From positions 1 through 28,949 of the IMG/VR virus record IMGVR_UViG_3300012964_000047: a DNA stretch of 28,949 nucleotides; one strand, written 5' to 3'. The stretch's first letter is position 1, and each line of letters begins with the position of its first letter. The position numbers were made by a program, and so were the translations under genes. This document shows, one piece after another, positions 14,765-21,267 of the stretch. The notes below the pieces were generated by a model. That model did no database searches. It saw nothing but the letters and a program-made list of their open reading frames with translations, and was not told where the DNA came from. This DNA comes from a virus.

Positions 14765-16541
14765 CGTCCGCCTCGCTTTCCGTGTCCGTGGACACGCTGG
14801 CCGGTTTGGGAACCAGCGCTTCAGCCCGGTCCTGCCAATCCGCCGGCAGCTTCACGCCCAGGCTCTTGGCCAGGCCGGTCAGGTGCTTGGCCGTGGCGAC
14901 CGGACCACGGCTCGCCAGCGCATGATCGAGCAGCGCTTCCAGCACCCGGAAGGCGAGGAGCTCACGCAGCCGGCCGCAGCGGGCCGCCCGGCCCTCGGGC
15001 AGACCGCGCTTCCAGTTTCGGTCCCGGACGAGCGCCTCGATGAGCGCCTCGAGCACGGCGGGGGAGACCAGGCCCTTGAAAGACACGGCGAACATCGGCG
15101 CCGCCTCCTGGCGCAGAAAGCGTTGCGTGGCCTCGCGCCGTTTCGCCTCCTGTGCCCACTCGCGCTGTTGGGCCTGCCAATCGATCCTCTGCTCACGGGG
15201 CTCGCGTGTCTTCTTTTCGGCGGCCTTCGCCTTCTCGGCCGCCGGACCCACCCGCACGAGCTCGACCACGTAGGAGCCCGTGCCGGCATGCGATTCGTAC
15301 TCGGGCGCGGTGCCCTTCAGCCGCAGGCTCTCGTCCCTGGCATCCAACAGCTTCTGCCAATGCGGCTCGAGACGACGCTGGTAGGTGTCGTTCTCCCATG
15401 CCTGAAAGATGGCGGCATGCACGAAGGCCTTGCCGTCCGCCGCCGGATCGTAGACGGGTATGGCCAGCTTGCGCGACAGCCGCCGGGTCTCCGAGGCGAT
15501 CCATGCCTTGCGCTTCTGATCGTAGCAGGCCTTCAGGCCGCAGTAGTGCACGCCGTCCAGCAGCTGATGCAACTCGCACGCGCTGCAGGGCGGCGGGCTG
15601 ACCATCTGGTGGATGAGCACGACGGCCGGTTCGACGATCCCGAAGAGCTCGACCACGCCCTGGACATCGGCGCCGGATGCCGCGGCGGTGATCATCTCCG
15701 AAAGTTTCACCTCCGGAACCTTGCGGTCTCGCTCCTCGAGCACTTTCAGGACCGCACCGGCGCTCGGCGTAGCGACGCTGCCTTTCCACGTCAGCGGCCA
15801 CAGGCCGGTCGCCACCCGACCCTTCGTCGGATCCTCTTCCTCGCCTGGCTCGGCGCGGGCGCGCGAGCCATAGCCCATCGTGAAGGCCTGCTTGCGCAGC
15901 ACCTCCGCGACGAGGTCCGTCACCGCCTCGGAGGTTTCGGCCTTCTCGGTCACGATGCTCTCGGCGACGGTTTCGATCTCTCGCGGGGCGATGTGCTGCA
16001 GCGCCAGGATCCGGCGGGCCACGCCCTCAGGAAGGACGTGCCCCTGCACTCTGTCCTGCACGGATGGCGGCAGATCCAGCAACCGCAGCTTGTTGCGCAC
16101 GGCCGAATCGCCCAGGCCGAAGAGCGTGCCGATCTCGGCCGACGTCTTGCCGAAGCTATCCCGGTAGGTCGCCATCGCCCGCGCCTCTTCGATCGGGCTC
16201 AGGTTCTTGCGCTCCAGGTTCTCCCGCACGGCCAGCTCGAAGAGCATCTCGTCAGAGAGATCGCGGATATCGACGGGCATCTGGTCGTAATCCCAGCGTT
16301 CTGTCTTGGGATCCGCATGCGCTTTATCTCTCAGCGCCCGGAATGCCCCCAGCCGTGTATGCCCGAAGGCCAGCTGGACCATGCCTTCCTGTTTGGGATT
16401 CAGCCGCCCGACGGGGATCTGCAGCAGGCCGATATCCGCAATGGATGCTGCCACGCGGGTGATATGTTCAAGGTCTTCGTCGAGCCGGACTTGAAAGGGA
16501 TTGGCTTCGATCTTTTCCAGGAGGATCTGTCGGATGGTCAT
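14754..16541 (-). CDS. ParB/Spo0J-like partition protein, large
   Basis: 595 residues; ribosome site AGGAGG lies 4 bases before the ATG. The ParB N-domain is clear: EKIEANPFQVRLDEDLEHI (box I), FGHTRLGAFRAL (GxRR-type nucleotide motif, residues 59-70) and the ENLERKNLSPIEEARAM block (107-123), then a HTH (SFGKTSAEIGTLFGLGDSAVRNKLRLLDLP). Residues about 317-345 have CSACELHQLLDGVHYCGLKAC, a four-Cys cluster not found in chromosomal ParB. The C-terminal 250 residues are helical and basic, ending SVSTDTESEADDDD. Such proteins bind parS-like palindromes and may spread as CTP clamps. No ParA partner is seen. Confidence 0.85.
   Translation of the reverse strand: MTIRQILLEKIEANPFQVRLDEDLEHITRVAASIADIGLLQIPVGRLNPKQEGMVQLAFGHTRLGAFRALRDKAHADPKTERWDYDQMPVDIRDLSDEMLFELAVRENLERKNLSPIEEARAMATYRDSFGKTSAEIGTLFGLGDSAVRNKLRLLDLPPSVQDRVQGHVLPEGVARRILALQHIAPREIETVAESIVTEKAETSEAVTDLVAEVLRKQAFTMGYGSRARAEPGEEEDPTKGRVATGLWPLTWKGSVATPSAGAVLKVLEERDRKVPEVKLSEMITAAASGADVQGVVELFGIVEPAVVLIHQMVSPPPCSACELHQLLDGVHYCGLKACYDQKRKAWIASETRRLSRKLAIPVYDPAADGKAFVHAAIFQAWENDTYQRRLEPHWQKLLDARDESLRLKGTAPEYESHAGTGSYVVELVRVGPAAEKAKAAEKKTREPREQRIDWQAQQREWAQEAKRREATQRFLRQEAAPMFAVSFKGLVSPAVLEALIEALVRDRNWKRGLPEGRAARCGRLRELLAFRVLEALLDHALASRGPVATAKHLTGLAKSLGVKLPADWQDRAEALVPKPASVSTDTESEADDDD
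14781..14796. repeat. parS-like palindrome, copy 3 (compensated variant)
   Basis: CGTGTCCGTGGACACG: perfect 7-bp arms. Relative to copy 1 it has one T-to-G change in the left arm and the matching A-to-C in the right arm, so the palindrome is preserved. It lies at the 3' end of the large ParB-like gene, encoding Val-Ser-Thr-Asp-Thr. Confidence 0.7.
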
Positions 16542-16550
16542 TCCGCCTCC

Positions 16551-16928
16551 TCACGCGTCCTGCTCAGGCGTCGGCAACGATTTCTGCCAGCGTCGGGGAT
16601 CCGCCTTGAGCGATGGGATGGTGATGCAGGAAAGCGCCGGCCCTTCGGGGGCCAGGCGCGAGGCACGATCGACGGCCAACACACAGTGCATCTGGCCCGG
16701 CGTGTTGAACTCGTAGACGTCGATGCCGGGAAGGGTCAACACTGGCTCGGTGATCGTCGGCCGGGCAGACGTCGAGGCCTCGGGCCTAGCGTAGATCGAG
16801 GCCAAAACGAGAATCAGGAATACGACGGCAACAACTGCGAGAACGATGACGGCATATTTCCAGGCCAGATCGAATGTCGATTCGGAAGTCTGCAGTATGT
16901 CTCCAACCAGAGGTTCGGGTCGTTTCAT
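16551..16928 (-). CDS. Small single-pass membrane protein
   Basis: 125 residues. The ATG is preceded by GGAGTG at 8 bases. Residues 23-47 form one strong membrane segment (AWKYAVIVLAVVAVVFLILVLASIY). The soluble part includes VYEFNTPGQMHCVLAVDRASRLAPEGPALSCITIP, a short beta pattern with two cysteines, as seen in several phage proteins of unknown role. The first 22 residues are likely cytoplasmic. It is cotranscribed with the ParB-like genes; function unknown. Confidence 0.75.
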   Translation of the reverse strand: MKRPEPLVGDILQTSESTFDLAWKYAVIVLAVVAVVFLILVLASIYARPEASTSARPTITEPVLTLPGIDVYEFNTPGQMHCVLAVDRASRLAPEGPALSCITIPSLKADPRRWQKSLPTPEQDA

Positions 16929-16948
16929 GACTCACACTCCTTTCTCTC

Positions 16949-17152
16949 TCACTCCAAATCCCGCCGAAACGGTGGGACGAATGGCGCCACCGAAGGCGCG
17001 GGCTCAGGCAACGGAAGGGGGCATGGCTCGGGAGGCAGGCTCGGGCCCTGCCACGGATCCGCCAGGGAATGCTCCCCGGTACAGGCCGGATCGTCGCAGA
17101 TGGCGCAGGTCAGGCTGCGGGGATAGCTATAGAGGTCATCCGGATCGGCCAT
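16949..17152 (-). CDS. Small Pro-rich protein with Cys motif
   Basis: 67 residues from the ATG at 17150-17152, which has GGGGAGG upstream; longer upstream frames are shadows of the initiator gene. Residues 12-26 are LTCAICDDPACTGEHSL, a C-x2-C...C...H arrangement that suggests zinc binding. The remainder is proline-rich (PLPLPEPAPSVAPFVPPF) and probably disordered. It overlaps the initiator stop by 17 bases. Function unknown. Confidence 0.6.
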   Translation of the reverse strand: MADPDDLYSYPRSLTCAICDDPACTGEHSLADPWQGPSLPPEPCPLPLPEPAPSVAPFVPPFRRDLE

Positions 17153-17879
17153 CGGGCGCCTCCCCCACGACAAACTCGACATGGATGTATTGGCCCATGA
17201 GTTGGGCCAGAAGGACCTCAGCCTTGTTTTGGACATTGGCGATCAGCCAGCGCCGGGTGTATTCATTGGCCGTGGCGATCCGCAGCACGCTGTTCTCGAG
17301 GCTGATCGCCGTAGTGGAGGCCAGCCAGGTATCGAAGGCGCTGCGTTTCATATGATCGCGGAGCCCGTCCAGCACCATCGACCAATGCATGATGTGGACA
17401 TTCTCTGGACCATGTGATATGTGATTCTGTGAGGATAATGGAAGGGGTGACGTTAGGACGTCACCCGACACGTCACCTTCGACGGAACCTTTGTCTTCCA
17501 AAGGTGACGTCTGGACGTCACCTTTATCGGCATCCCAGGCATCCCCCACATCTGCCGGTCGCGTCTCGGATCGGCTGGAGACCTCGCCGCTGTACTCCCT
17601 CGGGTTGGTCCAGTTGTGGATCTGAATCTCCAAAGCCTGACCGACCTGTCGACAACTGATGTAACCATAGCGCTCCAGACGCTGCCGCCAGTCGCGCGCC
17701 GTATTCGTTTTGATCCCGAGCTCCTGCGCTGCGCAGCTGTCTGTCCAGCCGGACACGATGCCCGTGCTCCAGTCGGCCTGGTCGATGATCAAGGCGAAAA
17801 TCCACACGGCGGGCCCGATTGCCTTCACGTGTCGGGGATCCAGCAGACCCCGCTTGAGCTTGATCCAGGTCTTCCTCAC
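17136..17879 (-). CDS. Replication initiator: winged-helix plus DnaA N-terminal domain
   Basis: 247 residues from GTG 17877-17879, chosen because it overlaps the HNH stop (GTGA) and has GAAAGGG upstream; an ATG at 17903 is less likely. Residues 1-95 form a winged helix (KRGLLDPRHVKAIGPAVWIFALIIDQADW...GIVSGWTDSCAAQELGIKTNTARDWRQRLERYGYI). Residues 166-238 match DnaA domain I (WSMVLDGLRDHMKRSAFDTWLASTTAISLENSVLRIATANEYTRRWL), used to contact helicase or loader. The two are joined by a 70-residue linker encoded by palindrome-rich DNA, the probable origin. No AAA+ ATPase domain is present. Like lambda O, it may recruit the host replisome at its own gene. Confidence 0.75.
   Translation of the reverse strand: MRKTWIKLKRGLLDPRHVKAIGPAVWIFALIIDQADWSTGIVSGWTDSCAAQELGIKTNTARDWRQRLERYGYISCRQVGQALEIQIHNWTNPREYSGEVSSRSETRPADVGDAWDADKGDVQTSPLEDKGSVEGDVSGDVLTSPLPLSSQNHISHGPENVHIMHWSMVLDGLRDHMKRSAFDTWLASTTAISLENSVLRIATANEYTRRWLIANVQNKAEVLLAQLMGQYIHVEFVVGEAPDGRSG
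17430..17525. other. Putative replication origin inside initiator gene
   Basis: Two perfect palindromes with 4-base spacers share the core GGTGACGT...ACGTCACC: arms of 9 bp at 17445-17466 (spacer TAGG) and of 11 bp at 17500-17525 (spacer CTGG). A single half ACGTCACC lies at 17470-17477. A further 7-bp repeat ACCTTTG...CAAAGGT spans 17487-17505. A DnaA-box-like TTATCCTCA (17430-17438, minus) and an AT-rich stretch (about 17408-17440) flank them. This resembles iteron origins embedded in initiator genes, such as lambda ori in O. Confidence 0.6.
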
Positions 17880-18301
17880 CGTGACCCTTTCTTCGAGTTG
17901 CATCGATTACAAAGCGTTTGGAGATTCTCTGGCACCGTCAATCCGCCCTTTGAACGTGGACGAATGTGGTCGATCACGAGCTGATGCCAGTCCCCACACA
18001 CTTGACAGCGATAGGCGTCTCTCTCAAGAATTTCCCTGCGTAATGCCTGTCCCTTACATTTCGGATCTAGACCCCAGCGCAACGTAGTCGGATCGGGAAA
18101 AGACAGCCCGGCCTTACCGAGTTCCTCAAGAAGCACTTGGATTACCGCACCACCAGAGCCATCACCCTCATGCCAAACGGGCCTTGCCTCTTGGGCAATC
18201 AAAGCCGCCAAATAGCGCAGGAGCAGCCAAGTCCTCTCCTCCTTCTTTTTCATTTCCTCCCACTCATCCTGCGTCACCTCTGCCCATGTATCATGATTCA
18301 T
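17876..18301 (-). CDS. HNH endonuclease
   Basis: 141 residues. The ATG overlaps the upstream stop (ATGA). The C-terminal 50 residues are a complete HNH fold: YRCQVCGDWHQLVIDHIRPRSKGGLTVPENLQTLCNRCNSKKG, with zinc Cys at 99, 102, 131 and 134, catalytic His in the DH pair at 111-112 and Asn at 126. The N-terminal 85 residues are helical and unrelated (EEMKKKEERTWLLLRYLAALIAQEARPVW). It is placed directly before the initiator, not beside the terminase, so a packaging role is less certain; it could also be a homing or replication-linked nuclease. Confidence 0.85.
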   Translation of the reverse strand: MNHDTWAEVTQDEWEEMKKKEERTWLLLRYLAALIAQEARPVWHEGDGSGGAVIQVLLEELGKAGLSFPDPTTLRWGLDPKCKGQALRREILERDAYRCQVCGDWHQLVIDHIRPRSKGGLTVPENLQTLCNRCNSKKGSR

Positions 18302-18507
18302 CGATGTGTCTCCGGTCGACTGTTGACCACCGCCGCCATCAAATGCGGCGTCGGCCGGGCTACGATCAGATCATGCAGATCCGTCGGCTGCCACACCAAT
18401 GCCGCGAACTGGACCGCCAGGAATCGCTCGCCTACGTGCCGAATACGGCGGACGGCGGCCACGCTGATCACCGGGACAAAGCCCAGCTCAGAAGGGGACG
18501 GCGTCAT
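18298..18507 (-). CDS. Small hypothetical protein
   Basis: 69 residues from the ATG at 18505-18507, which overlaps the stop of the 29-residue membrane peptide (ATGA) and stops inside the HNH start (ATGA). The sequence MTPSPSELGFVPVISVAAVRRIRHVGERFLAVQFAALVWQPTDLHDLIVARPTPHLMAAVV is mixed helix and strand with no cysteines and no membrane segment strong enough to call. No family recognised. The overlaps on both sides support it as a real gene. Confidence 0.55.
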   Translation of the reverse strand: MTPSPSELGFVPVISVAAVRRIRHVGERFLAVQFAALVWQPTDLHDLIVARPTPHLMAAVVNSRPETHR

Positions 18508-18593
18508 CCGAACACCGCCACGCACAACGCCAGCGAGCAGACAAGCATCCCGATCAGCACCGCCGCGCAATAGAAAAGCGCTGTCCATCTCAT
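18504..18593 (-). CDS. Tiny membrane peptide, 29 residues
   Basis: The ATG (18591-18593) overlaps the preceding stop, and the TGA overlaps the next ATG, both as ATGA. The peptide MRWTALFYCAAVLIGMLVCS... has one hydrophobic segment from residue 5 to 28 with three cysteines, and almost nothing outside it. GGGGAAG lies upstream of the start. Its position in a coupled string of genes is the main support; function unknown. Confidence 0.6.
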   Translation of the reverse strand: MRWTALFYCAAVLIGMLVCSLALCVAVFG

Positions 18594-19024
18594 AGGAGCT
18601 TCCCCTGTTCCATCGGCTTCATCTGCAGCGCGACCAGGCCCCGCTCCTTCTGGGCGGAGATCCGCTCCAGAAGGGACAGGGCCCGGTGATGGTCCTCGGC
18701 CAGCGAGGCCTCGAGCTCCTGGGCGTCCGCCGCCAGGAAGTAGCCGAGGCCGTTCGATGAACTGCAGATCAGAGCCCCCCGTTCGTCGCTGCGTCGAAGC
18801 TCCTCGATCGCTTTTCGAATCATGCGGTCGTATGGATGGATCCCCTGCGCATCCCCTTCGCCACCCCCCGGGGGGCCGGCGTGGAGAGCGCAGCGCACGC
18901 AGACCTCGTGCGCCAGCTGCCAGCGGCCGATGGCGTTCGGCTTGCCCACATGACCCGTGAGGACCCGCAGCACGGTATCAGATATCCCTTCGGGGATATC
19001 GCCCGTTCTCTGGACAGGACCCAT
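18590..19024 (-). CDS. Hypothetical phage protein with winged-helix-like C-terminus
   Basis: 144 residues. GGAGG precedes the ATG with good spacing. The C-terminal part reads RMIRKAIEELRRSDERGALICSSSNGLGYFLAADAQELEASLAEDHHRALSLLERISAQKERGL. The I-R-K-A-I-E-E-L-R...I-C-S-S...G-G-Y-x-L-A pattern resembles a small winged-helix, with helical wing extension, found in many siphophage early proteins. The N-terminal 60 residues include TGHVGKPNAIGRWQLAHEVCVRCALHAG. A DNA-binding role is plausible; no name is established. Confidence 0.7.
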   Translation of the reverse strand: MGPVQRTGDIPEGISDTVLRVLTGHVGKPNAIGRWQLAHEVCVRCALHAGPPGGGEGDAQGIHPYDRMIRKAIEELRRSDERGALICSSSNGLGYFLAADAQELEASLAEDHHRALSLLERISAQKERGLVALQMKPMEQGKLL

Positions 19025-19061
19025 AAGACCTCCGGCCTAACCTCCCCCGCAGGCGATTGAC

Positions 19062-19388
19062 TCAACGCGAAACGGGTGTACGCTTGGGGCGCGAGTTCGT
19101 CCTCCGGGGGGCCGCGGGCTGTTCCTCGCGGTAGCTGCCATTGCGGATCTGAGCCATCAAGCGCCGGCGATCCTCTTGGCGGCCCTCGACCACCGTCAAC
19201 GCATCACGGATCCAACACAGCATATCGGTGTCGATGGCCGACAGATCGTCCAGCCCACTGCGCAGCCAGTAGGGCAGATGCCGCTCGCCTTCGAGGCGGC
19301 GCAGCCGCGCGTCGAGATAGAACAACCCCATCAAGAAGGCGCACAACGTGAAGCCCAACAGAAAGCCGATCATCAGCAAGGCCGTCAT
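19062..19388 (-). CDS. Membrane protein with charged cytoplasmic tail
   Basis: 108 residues from the ATG at 19386-19388, which overlaps the stop of the preceding 34-residue membrane peptide (ATGA). One membrane segment at residues 2-27 (TALLMIGFLLGFTLCAFLMGLFYLDA) is followed by a soluble helical part (RRLEGERHLPYWLRSGLDDLSAIDTDMLCWIRDALTVVEGRQEDRRRLMAQI) and a basic tail. It is likely anchored at the inner membrane. Role unknown; holin-like function is possible but it is far from the lysis genes. Confidence 0.7.
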   Translation of the reverse strand: MTALLMIGFLLGFTLCAFLMGLFYLDARLRRLEGERHLPYWLRSGLDDLSAIDTDMLCWIRDALTVVEGRQEDRRRLMAQIRNGSYREEQPAAPRRTNSRPKRTPVSR

Positions 19389-19489
19389 AGACACCCCCGA
19401 GACAGAATCAAAGCTATGAGCAGAGCCAGCAGCCCCAGCGCTACGAGGTTGATCACGATCAGCAAGCGAACGACCCGTCGAATGTCCAT
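19385..19489 (-). CDS. Tiny membrane peptide, 34 residues
   Basis: The ATG is at 19487-19489 with GGGGGAA upstream; the TGA overlaps the next start as ATGA. The sequence MDIRRVVRLLIVINLVALGL... is a basic start followed by about 22 hydrophobic residues ending RGCL, a single membrane helix. It appears to be the first gene of the long minus-strand operon, and with its neighbour forms a pair of coupled membrane proteins. Confidence 0.6.
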   Translation of the reverse strand: MDIRRVVRLLIVINLVALGLLALLIALILSRGCL

Positions 19490-19704
19490 TGCGATTCCCC
19501 CGCCAGATCTGTGACGTCGGGCCGGAATCCAACTACGATGAGTGCAGAGGCCGGGGTGGGGGCCGGCCCGTCGACCCCCACCCTTCAGAAGGAGAAAGGG
19601 GTCCGCCAGTCGCGGAGCCCGCTGTGACCCGAAGGGGGCCGGCGTGGGGGAATCGCCAGCGGGGGGACCTCCGGATCACAGCGCGCACCGCGAAGGGGGA
19701 AGCC
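19490..19704. other. Intergenic region between early operon and integrase
   Basis: This 215-base region separates the minus-strand operon from the plus-strand integrase. It is GC-rich and contains an inverted repeat with 9-bp arms, GGGTGGGGG (19554-19562) and CCCCCACCC (19575-19583), and two direct copies of GGGGGCCGGC (19558-19567, 19634-19643). The promoters of both operons should lie here, but no convincing -35/-10 pair is visible. Arm sites for integrase or excisionase are possible. Confidence 0.5.
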
Positions 19705-20601
19705 ATGCACGAGCAGATCGAACGGTTCTTGTCGAATCAGGGGAGGCGCTGGTCGCCCTCGACGCTGCGCCAGTATGCTTGGTATCTCGAGGATCTTGGC
19801 CGATGGTTGGAGGCATCAAGCCCCCCCAGGGGCAGCGAGCCTGCCTCGGTTACGGTGGATGCCCTTGACGCCTGGCTGGCGGCTCGCCAGCACTGGGCGC
19901 CATCCACCCAGTACCTGGCGATCGTCGCGTGCCGCATGTTCTTCCGCTGGGCGCTGGGAGTGCGTCGCTCGCCAGCCGACGACGTCGTGATGCCGCGGCG
20001 GCTGACAAAACCTCAGCGCGCCCTGACCGAACTCCGGCTGCAGCAGCTGCTCGCCTCGCTCGATACCTCATCTGCCAAGGGGGTCCGCGATCTGTCCCTT
20101 ATCACGCTGTTGGTTGACACCGGTCTGCGCGCGGCCGAGGTGACCTCACTGCAGGTCGGTCACGTGAACGTGAACGACCGGACCTTCACCGCCAGGATCA
20201 AGGGGGGAACATGGGCGGATGGCGTGTTCGGGAGCTACACCGGCGCCTGCCTCGTCGACTGGCTCGGCACGCGCCGCGACTACGTGCGGCCGACAGTGCA
20301 GGAGGTGTACATCGGGCTGGGAGGCCTGACGCCCGGCTGCCGCATGACCGTCTGCGGCCTGCGCGCCATGTTCCGCGAGCTGGGCTGCAAGGTCGGCTTC
20401 CCCCTCAGCACGCACGATTTCAGGCGTACGTTCGCCACGCTGTCCCTCAAGGCCGGGGCGCCCACACGCCTGGTGCAGGTCGCCGGGCATTGGAAGGATC
20501 TCAGTATGGTCGAGCGCTACTCCCGCAGCCTGACGCCGGCCGACTTCGAGCGCTACAGCCCGGTCAACGCGCTGATGGGCATCCGGCCGCCGCCGGATTA
20601 G
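19705..20601 (+). CDS. int: Tyrosine recombinase / phage integrase
   Basis: 298 residues from the ATG at 19705, preceded by GAAGGGGGAAG. An N-terminal SAM-like core-binding domain covers residues 1-85 (MHEQIERFLSNQGRRWSPSTLRQYAWYLEDLGRWL). The catalytic domain shows all residues expected: Arg142 in TGLRAAEV, Lys166, His237-x-x-Arg240 in STHDFRR, His262 in GHWKD and Tyr272 in VERYSRS. It performs site-specific integration, and excision with a partner. No excisionase is evident nearby. The probable attP lies 32 bases downstream of the stop. Compact, XerD-like size with no arm-binding domain. Confidence 0.95.
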   Translation: MHEQIERFLSNQGRRWSPSTLRQYAWYLEDLGRWLEASSPPRGSEPASVTVDALDAWLAARQHWAPSTQYLAIVACRMFFRWALGVRRSPADDVVMPRRLTKPQRALTELRLQQLLASLDTSSAKGVRDLSLITLLVDTGLRAAEVTSLQVGHVNVNDRTFTARIKGGTWADGVFGSYTGACLVDWLGTRRDYVRPTVQEVYIGLGGLTPGCRMTVCGLRAMFRELGCKVGFPLSTHDFRRTFATLSLKAGAPTRLVQVAGHWKDLSMVERYSRSLTPADFERYSPVNALMGIRPPPD

Positions 20602-20632
20602 GAGTGGCGACCCCGATTACTCGACGCCTCGG

Positions 20633-20668
20633 CAGTTGGTTGGAGGTTCGAGTCCTCCGTGGGTCATG
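20633..20668 (+). other. Probable attP core resembling tRNA 3' end
   Basis: The segment GGAGGTTCGAGTCCTCC (20642-20658) is a perfect T-arm: 5-bp stem with the TTCGAGT loop, followed by GTGGGTCA, which would be the 3' acceptor strand and discriminator of a tRNA. No matching 5' half is present, so this is a fragment. Such tRNA-end identity directly after an integrase is the common form of attP. Confidence 0.7.
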
Positions 20669-20712
20669 ATAAGGAGACTCGTAAACTGTCAGTTGTTAAG
20701 GTGCGGGGCCCT

Positions 20713-20838
20713 TCAAGAAGAGAGCAAATTGATCATGACGATTGCCCAGACAGCCCCAACAAGGGTGCCAACACCAATCCCTGCAGCGAAGATGACTACA
20801 GCACAGCTGGCCAAGGTTAAGATGCCCCAGGCGTCCAT
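20713..20838 (-). CDS. Tiny membrane protein, 41 residues
   Basis: Starts at ATG 20836-20838, with GGAGG 8 bases upstream (clear ribosome site). The sequence is MDAWGILTLASCAVVIFAAGIGVGTLVGAVWAIVMINLLSS: residues 5-25 and 24-39 are hydrophobic, so one long or two short membrane helices with Gly-rich packing faces. It lies between attP and the XRE repressor, so it may be expressed from the prophage (moron-like or superinfection exclusion). That role is inferred only from position. Confidence 0.65.
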   Translation of the reverse strand: MDAWGILTLASCAVVIFAAGIGVGTLVGAVWAIVMINLLSS

Positions 20839-20891
20839 CGCAATAACCTCCGAGAAAAGCTTGGCATCCCCCACTCCCCGTGGAGCGGTGC

Positions 20892-20931
20892 TCCGGAACC
20901 GACCGGCCCTTGTGAACTGATCGGTTCCGGA
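20892..20931. repeat. Inverted repeat, 11-bp arms
   Basis: TCCGGAACCGA (20892-20902) and TCGGTTCCGGA (20921-20931) are exact reverse complements with an 18-base spacer. The repeat lies upstream of the tiny membrane gene and downstream of the repressor gene. A hairpin in the leader of the tiny gene, or a protein-binding site, is possible. Confidence 0.65.
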
Positions 20932-20966
20932 AAGACGGTCGTTGCCTATTGGCAGCGGCTCAGGAG

Positions 20967-21006
20967 GCCCCCCGTCATCGCATTCGCCTGCGATCCGCCG
21001 GGGGGC
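20967..21006. repeat. Compound hairpin downstream of repressor gene
   Basis: Outer arms GCCCCCCG (20967-20974) and CGGGGGGC (20999-21006) enclose a second repeat ATCGCA (20977-20982) / TGCGAT (20989-20994). It begins 10 bases after the repressor stop (minus strand). It could terminate the repressor transcript, but no T-run follows on that strand. Confidence 0.55.
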
Positions 21007-21016
21007 TTCAGTTCCC

Positions 21017-21247
21017 CTAGCCGCTGCGCTCGTCCACCTCTGTAAACAAAGCGCCGACAGGAACGCCAAGAGCCCTAGAGACTTTCTCCAGGGTCTCCAA
21101 AGTGACGTTCATGTCATGCCCGGCGGCGAGGCCTTGGGCCGTGGGCCAGGAGAGCTTCGCTTCCCTCATCAGCCAAGAGGCTGTGAGCCCACGATCCTTC
21201 AGCAGCTGGGGGACCCGAAGTTGGATCCCAGACGTCATTGTGATCAC
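21017..21247 (-). CDS. XRE-family transcriptional repressor (CI/Cro-like)
   Basis: 76 residues from a GTG (21245-21247) spaced 4 bases after GGGAGG; an ATG at 21238 is an alternative. The single domain is a lambda-type HTH: LRVPQLLKDRGLTASWLMREAKLSWPTAQGLAAGHDMNVTLETLEKVSRALGVPVGALFTEV, with helices 2-3 around LTASWLMREAKLSWPTAQ. There is no cleavable C-terminal domain, so induction would not follow the LexA/RecA route directly. It is transcribed divergently from the rightward early genes and presumably binds the repeats between them. Confidence 0.9.
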   Translation of the reverse strand: MITMTSGIQLRVPQLLKDRGLTASWLMREAKLSWPTAQGLAAGHDMNVTLETLEKVSRALGVPVGALFTEVDERSG

Positions 21248-21267
21248 TTTGCCTCCCGTCTGAGGTC

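Noticed and set aside
14739-17126. A 795-codon plus-strand frame opposite the large ParB-like gene
   Set aside because: It is a GC-driven shadow of the ParB gene and its neighbour; residues match no known family and composition is skewed to Arg, His and Leu.
20642-20666. A complete tRNA gene
   Set aside because: Only the T-arm and 3' acceptor strand are present; no D-arm, anticodon arm or 5' acceptor precedes it in the right spacing.
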